Translations under genes and position numbers: made by a program | Assembly (NCBI GenBank): GCA_023953905.1 | Contig: JAMLJA010000017.1 | Coordinates: forward strand, 49,402 to 113,401 | Direction: 5' to 3' | From: Rhizobiaceae bacterium | GTDB lineage: Bacteria; Pseudomonadota; Alphaproteobacteria; Rhizobiales; Rhizobiaceae | Length of the DNA stretch: 64,000 nucleotides | Part shown: positions 59,467 to 64,000 of the stretch, in pieces | How the letters are laid out: every line of letters starts with the position of its first letter | Position numbering within the stretch: the first letter of the stretch is position 1 | The notes under the pieces: generated by a model | Seen by the model: only the letters and a program-made list of their open reading frames with translations | Database searches by the model: none | Told to the model about the DNA's origin: nothing

Positions 59467-60380
59467 ACGTCATCGAGGTCCGCAATCTCGTCAAGCGCTT
59501 CGGCTCCAAGACCGTTGTCGATCACGTTTCGATGAGTGTGGCAAAGGGCGAAATCGTCGGCTTTCTGGGACCCAACGGATCTGGAAAGACAACCACCATC
59601 CGCATCATGTGCGGACTGCTGACACCCAATGAGGGTGAAGGCGAGGTGCTGGGCTACGACATCCGCACCGAAAGCCTCAAGATAAAGCGTGAAGTCGGCT
59701 ACATGACCCAGCGGTTCTCATTCTACGAGGACCTGACGATCGCCGAGAATCTGATGTTCGTCGCCCGACTCTATCAGCTGAAGCCCGCGAAGCTGCATGT
59801 CGATCACACGCTGGAAGACCTCGGTCTGGCGTCGCGTCGCAATCAGCTGGCGGGAACACTTTCGGGGGGCTGGAAGCAGAGACTGGCACTGGCGGCCTGC
59901 ATCATGCACAAGCCGAAGCTGCTCCTGCTTGATGAGCCCACCGCTGGTGTCGACCCCAAGGCACGGCGCGATTTCTGGGATGAAATCCATCGGCTTGCGC
60001 GCAGCGGACTGACGGTTCTGGTCTCAACCCATTACATGGACGAAGCGGAGCGCTGCCATCGTATCAGCTACATCTCCTACGGCAGGATGCTGGCGACGGG
60101 AACAGTCGAGGACGTGATACGAAATGCCGGCCTCACGACCTATGTGGTCAGCGGGCCGAAGCTGAACGAGATTGCTGGTGACCTCAGGGGCAAGCCGGGC
60201 GTCGAACAGGTGGCCGCCTTCGGAGCGACGCTGCATGTGGTAGGCTCGGACAAGACCGCGCTTGCTGCCACGCTCGAGGACATTCGGGCACATGATGGCA
60301 TTAGTGTCGAACACGGAGAAACCAGCCTCGAAGACGTTTTCATCCAGTTCATGTCCGGGTCGAAGGACAATATGGGATGA
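59463..60380 (+). CDS. ABC-2 efflux ATP-binding protein (YbhF-like, single domain)
   Basis: The 305-residue ATPase has Walker A GPNGSGKTTT, Q-loop YMTQRFSFYEDLT, signature LSGGWKQRLALA, Walker B LLLLDEPTAGVDP and H-loop VSTHYMDEAERC. E. coli YbhF carries two such domains; this one carries one. It overlaps the HlyD gene (ATGA) and the permease gene by 4 bp, giving a tight adaptor-ATPase-permease unit. Confidence 0.93.
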   Translation: MNVIEVRNLVKRFGSKTVVDHVSMSVAKGEIVGFLGPNGSGKTTTIRIMCGLLTPNEGEGEVLGYDIRTESLKIKREVGYMTQRFSFYEDLTIAENLMFVARLYQLKPAKLHVDHTLEDLGLASRRNQLAGTLSGGWKQRLALAACIMHKPKLLLLDEPTAGVDPKARRDFWDEIHRLARSGLTVLVSTHYMDEAERCHRISYISYGRMLATGTVEDVIRNAGLTTYVVSGPKLNEIAGDLRGKPGVEQVAAFGATLHVVGSDKTALAATLEDIRAHDGISVEHGETSLEDVFIQFMSGSKDNMG

Positions 60381-61513
60381 ACCGGTTCTTTTCGTTCAAC
60401 CGTCTCCGCGCGCTCCTGATGAAAGAGTTCATCCAGATGCGACGAGACCGCATCACCTTCGCGATGATGCTCGGCGTGCCACTGATGCTGCTCATTCTTT
60501 TCGGCTACGCTATCAACAACGATCCCAAGCGGCTGCCGGCAGCCCTCGTGGTCACCAGCAATGACAATTACACGCGCGCCATCGTCTCGGCTTTGGAGGT
60601 GACCGGCTATTATCGTTTCGATCACGTCGTCGACAGTGCCGAGGAAGCCGAGCAGCTGATCACGCGTGGGGACGTATCGTTCGTGGTCACCATCCCATCG
60701 GATTTCGCGCGGCGCGTCGCGCGCGGCGACAACCCACAGATCCTTATAGAAGCCGACGCAACGGATCCGTCTGCTTCGAGCGGTGCAATCTCCACTCTCT
60801 CGACGGTGGCCGCGCAGGCCTTGCTCCGCGAACAGGGCCTGGGGCAGGTTGCAGGCGCCGCCGCCAGGAGCAATCTCGATGTGGTCGTGCATCGCCGCTA
60901 CAATCCCGAAGGCATCTCGCAATACAATATCGTGCCCGGCCTGCTCGGGGTGATCCTGCAGATGACGATGGTCATGATGACCTCCATGGCGCTTACCCGC
61001 GAAACGGAGCGCGGCACCATGGAGAACCTTCTCGCCATGCCGGCCAGCCCGAGCGAGATCATGCTCGGCAAGGTCCTGCCCTTTCTTGCGGTGGGCGCAG
61101 TGCAGGTGACCGTTGTGCTGATCGCCGCGAAACTCCTGTTCAAGGTTCCCTTCGCCGGCGCGCTGCCGGTCCTGCTTGTGGCAATCCTGGCGTTTGTTCT
61201 GGCTCTGGTACTGCTTGGCTATACGATCTCGACGGCGGCCAGGACCCAGATGCAGGCGATGCAGCTCACCTTCTTCTTTTTCCTGCCCTCGATCCTTCTG
61301 TCGGGCTTCATGTTTCCCTATCGCGGGATGCCCGTCTGGGCCCAGAATCTTGGCGAACTATTGCCGCTCACGCATTTCAACCGGATCATACGGGCGGTGA
61401 TGCTGAAGGGTGCGGACTTCGCTGCTATCTCCACTGAAGTGACATGGCTTTGCGGCTTCATACTTTTTTTTGCCGCAATAGCGTTGCTACGCTTCCGTCG
61501 CACGCTCGACTAG
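60377..61513 (+). CDS. ABC-2 type efflux permease (YbhS/YbhR-like)
   Basis: The 378-residue membrane protein starts RLRALLMKEFIQMRRDRITF, has one N-terminal membrane segment, a large periplasmic domain (about 45-180), then five C-terminal segments with GTMENLLAMPASPSEIMLGK and LPLTHFNRIIRAVMLKGADF, as in the ABC-2 family. It forms, as a homodimer, the channel of the YbhG-like efflux system. E. coli has two permeases; here one only. Confidence 0.92.
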   Translation: MNRFFSFNRLRALLMKEFIQMRRDRITFAMMLGVPLMLLILFGYAINNDPKRLPAALVVTSNDNYTRAIVSALEVTGYYRFDHVVDSAEEAEQLITRGDVSFVVTIPSDFARRVARGDNPQILIEADATDPSASSGAISTLSTVAAQALLREQGLGQVAGAAARSNLDVVVHRRYNPEGISQYNIVPGLLGVILQMTMVMMTSMALTRETERGTMENLLAMPASPSEIMLGKVLPFLAVGAVQVTVVLIAAKLLFKVPFAGALPVLLVAILAFVLALVLLGYTISTAARTQMQAMQLTFFFFLPSILLSGFMFPYRGMPVWAQNLGELLPLTHFNRIIRAVMLKGADFAAISTEVTWLCGFILFFAAIALLRFRRTLD

Positions 61514-61598
61514 GGGAGCAATCTCTGAGAGGTTTTGGTGGCGTGCGATGAAACTGAATCGCCCCGCTCGCGTTTTGCGGGAAACGGAGATCCCAAGA

Positions 61599-61991
61599 AT
61601 GCGCAAGACCTTTTTCAGTGCCGCCATGGCCGCTGTCATGGCGATCGCCGGTATGCCCCTGGGAACGAGCCTCGCTTCGGCGCAGGTGGAGCTGAGAATA
61701 GATCGGAACGGCCCGCAGCTCAGACTGCGAGACGACGATTGCGACCCGAGTTACCGCGAGTGCCGCGAACGCATGCGGCGGGAAGACCGATGGGACGAGC
61801 GCCATTCAGACCGCCGTCGCGGGTGCACCGCAGAGCGCGCATTACGCAAAGCTGACAGGATGGGTCTTCGCCGCGCACGAATCGTCGATGTTGGACGACG
61901 TACGATCGAAGTTGCCGGGCGCGACCGGCGCGGCGACAGGGTTCGTGTCAGGTTCGGACGCGGTGATCGCAGCTGTCCGATTTGGGGTTGA
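61599..61991 (+). CDS. Small basic secreted protein of unknown function
   Basis: The best start is ATG 61599 (MRKTFFSAAMAAVMAIAGMP), giving 130 residues with a signal peptide, cleavage near ASAQVEL. The mature part is Arg- and Asp-rich, has four cysteines (DDCDPSYREC, RRGC, RSC) that may form disulfides, and its second half GRRTIEVAGRDRRGDRVRVRF resembles the tail of short PepSY-like or 'antifreeze'-annotated Rhizobiales proteins. It is 85 bp after the efflux permease on the same strand. Function unknown. Confidence 0.75.
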   Translation: MRKTFFSAAMAAVMAIAGMPLGTSLASAQVELRIDRNGPQLRLRDDDCDPSYRECRERMRREDRWDERHSDRRRGCTAERALRKADRMGLRRARIVDVGRRTIEVAGRDRRGDRVRVRFGRGDRSCPIWG

Positions 61992-62004
61992 TCCGACTAA
62001 TCCG

Positions 62005-62994
62005 TCAGGCGTTGGCAAGGATTTTCGCGTAGCTGGCGAGATCCACGTTCCCGCCTGACAGGACCACCACGACACAGCGTCCGGCGAGATTGATTTCGCC
62101 GGATGAAAGCCCTGCGAGCGCAACCGCGCCGCCAGGCTCCACAACGAGCTTCAGATATTCAGCGGCATCGCGCATGGCAGCACTGGCAGCGCGGTCAGTC
62201 ACCGCGACCGCGCCGGCGAGCGCCGTGCGATTGATCTCGAACGTGATCTCACCCGGCTGAGGGGTGAGGATTGCATCGCAGATGGAGCTTTTGCCCTGAG
62301 CGTTGGCGACACGCTGACCCTGCGCCAGCGAACGGCGCGTGTCGTCGAAGTCTTCCGGCTCCGCCGCCCAGACTTCTGTTTCGGGCCAAAGTGTGGCCAG
62401 AGCGATGGCTATTCCGCCAACCAAACCTCCACCTCCGCAAGGCGAAACGACGGCATCGACTTCCGCGCCCAGCGCATCAGCTTGAGCCATAATCTCAAGG
62501 CCAACGGTGCCCTGCCCAGCGATGATGAGCGGATCATCAAAAGGTTTCACGAGCACTCGCCCGGCATCCACGTAGCTCTTGACCAACGCATCGCGATCAT
62601 CCCGGAACCTGTCGAACAGGAGAACGGTCGCGCCCATGGCTTCGACGTTGCGTATCTTTATGGGCGGTGCGTCGGACGGCATGGCGATGACGGCATCGAT
62701 CCCGAATATCCGGGCCGCATCGGCAACGCCTTGCGCATGATTGCCTGACGAGTAGGCCACCACGCCGCGCGATCTCTCTTCAGAGCCGAGAGCCGCGATC
62801 TTGTTGTATGCCCCGCGAAACTTGAACGAGCCGGTACGTTGGAGGACCTCGGGCTTGAACAGAATTCTTCCGTTGTAGCGCCGGTTCAAGGCGGCCGATT
62901 CCAGCAAGGGCGTTTGGACCGCCAGGTCCTTGATGCGCTCGCTTGCTGCGACAATATCCGCGAACACCGGCGGTTTAGCTTTTAACACGGTCAT
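62005..62994 (-). CDS. PLP-dependent threonine/serine dehydratase
   Basis: The 329-residue fold-type II enzyme has the PLP-binding lysine K58 in GSFKFRGAYNK, SSGNHAQGVA, and the phosphate-binding glycine loop CGGGGLVGG. It lacks the C-terminal ACT-like domain of biosynthetic IlvA, so it is the shorter catabolic or racemase-like type acting on L-threonine, L-serine or hydroxyaspartate. It is convergent with the secreted protein gene, 13 bp away. Substrate is uncertain among those three. Confidence 0.9.
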   Translation of the reverse strand: MTVLKAKPPVFADIVAASERIKDLAVQTPLLESAALNRRYNGRILFKPEVLQRTGSFKFRGAYNKIAALGSEERSRGVVAYSSGNHAQGVADAARIFGIDAVIAMPSDAPPIKIRNVEAMGATVLLFDRFRDDRDALVKSYVDAGRVLVKPFDDPLIIAGQGTVGLEIMAQADALGAEVDAVVSPCGGGGLVGGIAIALATLWPETEVWAAEPEDFDDTRRSLAQGQRVANAQGKSSICDAILTPQPGEITFEINRTALAGAVAVTDRAASAAMRDAAEYLKLVVEPGGAVALAGLSSGEINLAGRCVVVVLSGGNVDLASYAKILANA

Positions 62995-63061
62995 GTCTCA
63001 ATCCTGCATCGGGAGCTTGCAATTCTGCCGGTGCAGGTCGGCTCACGCCACAACAATCATG

Positions 63062-63694
63062 TCACCGCGACAAGCCTGTCTCGGGCCTGGTGACACGTCT
63101 GAGTGTCAGATTCACCCGTCCACCATCCTTGAGCAGCGTCGAAGTACCGGGATAAATTCGATCGACACCATGAAACGCAAGACGTGACTCGCCTCCCAGA
63201 ACGACCACATCACCACTTCCCAGCCTGAACGACACCGTCTTGTCGCTGCGTTTGGTCCCGCCCACGCGAAAAAGACAGTCGTCGCCCAATGATATTGAAA
63301 GCACGGGTGCCTCAAGATCGGCCTCGTCGCGGTCCTGATGAAGTCCCATGCGCGCGTCGGCCGCGTAGAAATTGACGAGGCACGCCTGCGGGGGATGTTC
63401 ATAGCCGGAAAGCGCGTTCCACAAGGCGATCAGTTCGGGCGGAATGGGCGGCCATGGCTCCCCACTGACGGGATGCGTCGGCTGATAGCGATAGCCGTGC
63501 GCCTTGTCGGTGACCCACCCGAGAGAGCCGCAATTGGTCATCCGCACGCTCATCGGCGTGCCGGTGCGCGGCATGACCGGCGTGTAAAGCGGTGCCTGCC
63601 GCACGACATCGCGTATCGCCTCAACAAGGCTCAGCTGCGCCTCGACGTCGAGAAATGCCGGGATGTGGCGCAAACCCTGAGGTAGATTGAGCAT
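63062..63694 (-). CDS. alkB: Alkylated DNA repair dioxygenase AlkB
   Basis: The 210-residue Fe(II)/2-oxoglutarate enzyme has metal ligands H119, D121 (LHQDRDEADL) and H175 (AFHGVDRI), and the 2-oxoglutarate-binding arginines R193 and R199 in RVNLTLRR. It also shows the AlkB strand TPMSVRMTNCGSLGW and NFYAADARMGLHQD. It removes methyl groups from 1-methyladenine and 3-methylcytosine in DNA. It is 67 bp downstream of, and co-directional with, nothing on its 3' side but the threonine dehydratase. All family marks are present. Confidence 0.95.
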   Translation of the reverse strand: MLNLPQGLRHIPAFLDVEAQLSLVEAIRDVVRQAPLYTPVMPRTGTPMSVRMTNCGSLGWVTDKAHGYRYQPTHPVSGEPWPPIPPELIALWNALSGYEHPPQACLVNFYAADARMGLHQDRDEADLEAPVLSISLGDDCLFRVGGTKRSDKTVSFRLGSGDVVVLGGESRLAFHGVDRIYPGTSTLLKDGGRVNLTLRRVTRPETGLSR

Positions 63695-63934
63695 TACAAG
63701 GTCTCACTCGATTGGACTGACAAGCGTTTGAGCTCCCGATCCTGCGGCAACACCTTTGCTCGACATCGAAGCTACCCACACTGCTTGCGCATTTCTACTC
63801 GATACCTTCGCAGGTTGTATATCGCATCTATGTTCTGTAATTGTTCTTGCACGCATGGCTGCCTTGTGCTTTCTTTTTGCGGGGCAAACAAGATGAAAGC
63901 TCGCTTGGTTCCGTGAGCCTTGATTGGAGAGGGT

Positions 63935-64000
63935 ATGGTTTCGCGCATCAGTACGGTGGCGTTCCAGGGCATCGAAGCCGTCCCGGTCGACGTGCAGGTC
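63935..64000 (+). CDS. YifB/ComM-type Mg-chelatase-like ATPase (5' part only)
   Basis: The first 22 codons (MVSRISTVAFQGIEAVPVDV and on) match the start of the YifB/ComM AAA ATPase family, in which proteins begin with this block. ATG 63935 has GGAG five bases upstream. The gene leaves the window, so the ATPase and lid domains cannot be checked. The 240-bp gap before it (63695-63934) shows no other gene. Confidence 0.75.
   Translation, partial: MVSRISTVAFQGIEAVPVDVQV

Noticed and set aside
1..64000. Search for CRISPR arrays, transposases, integrases, tRNA and rRNA genes
   Set aside because: No repeat-spacer pattern, transposase or integrase reading frame, or RNA gene was recognised by eye; a covariance search could still find a small RNA.

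Overview
The window is high-GC DNA from an alphaproteobacterium of the Rhizobiales (Hyphomicrobiales), most likely a Mesorhizobium/Phyllobacteriaceae-type relative. The best evidence is the core order pckA - chvI - chvG - short hprK - EIIA(Man) - HPr, the mannosylfructose-phosphate synthase/phosphatase pair known from Agrobacterium, and several small Rhizobiales-type proteins. No tRNA, rRNA, insertion sequence, integrase or CRISPR array was seen.

Region 1-34 kb is a dense catabolic block with few housekeeping genes. In order it holds a fumarylacetoacetate-hydrolase-family protein (cut by the window edge), a ThDP enzyme, an NMT1-type binding protein, a hotdog dehydratase, an atypical SDR and a flavin reductase. 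Next is a minus-strand run of DUF1116 protein, malonyl-CoA synthetase, amidase and a PotABCD-type transporter. Then come a nitronate monooxygenase with SsuBC-type ABC genes, an ADP-forming acyl-CoA synthetase with a second hotdog dehydratase, an amidohydrolase, a second flavin reductase, an enoyl-CoA hydratase and a GMC oxidoreductase. A LysR regulator is divergent from a tight operon: a NicX-like (2,5-dihydroxypyridine dioxygenase family) protein, a three-subunit molybdenum hydroxylase and a cupin. An aldehyde dehydrogenase and a GlcD-type oxidase follow. Together this looks like uptake, hydroxylation, ring cleavage, deamidation and CoA-dependent breakdown of an N-heteroaromatic or related nitrogenous acid. 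No complete known pathway is present and the substrate is unknown.

Region 34-49.7 kb has envelope and general genes: a GtrB-like glycosyltransferase with a GtrA/DUF6311-like membrane fusion, a QseBC-type two-component system divergent from a PepSY/cytochrome b561 pair, an ArnT-like GT39 enzyme, the mannosylfructose genes, prfC, a pentapeptide-repeat protein, the LysM/BON protein Kbp, arfB and pckA.

Region 50-64 kb starts with ChvI-ChvG and the phosphotransfer proteins HprK, EIIA and HPr. It continues with three unfamiliar glycosyltransferases in a row, a CecR-type TetR regulator with a perfect operator-like palindrome in front of an HlyD/ABC efflux operon, a small basic secreted protein, a threonine dehydratase, alkB, and the first 22 codons of a YifB/ComM-type ATPase.

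Several unassigned control elements stand out: twin imperfect palindromes in the 2.3-2.7 kb divergent region, an 11-bp-phased direct repeat plus an 11-bp inverted repeat before the PepSY gene, two perfect AT-rich palindromes between pckA and chvI, and a 13-bp inverted repeat around the hprK stop codon.
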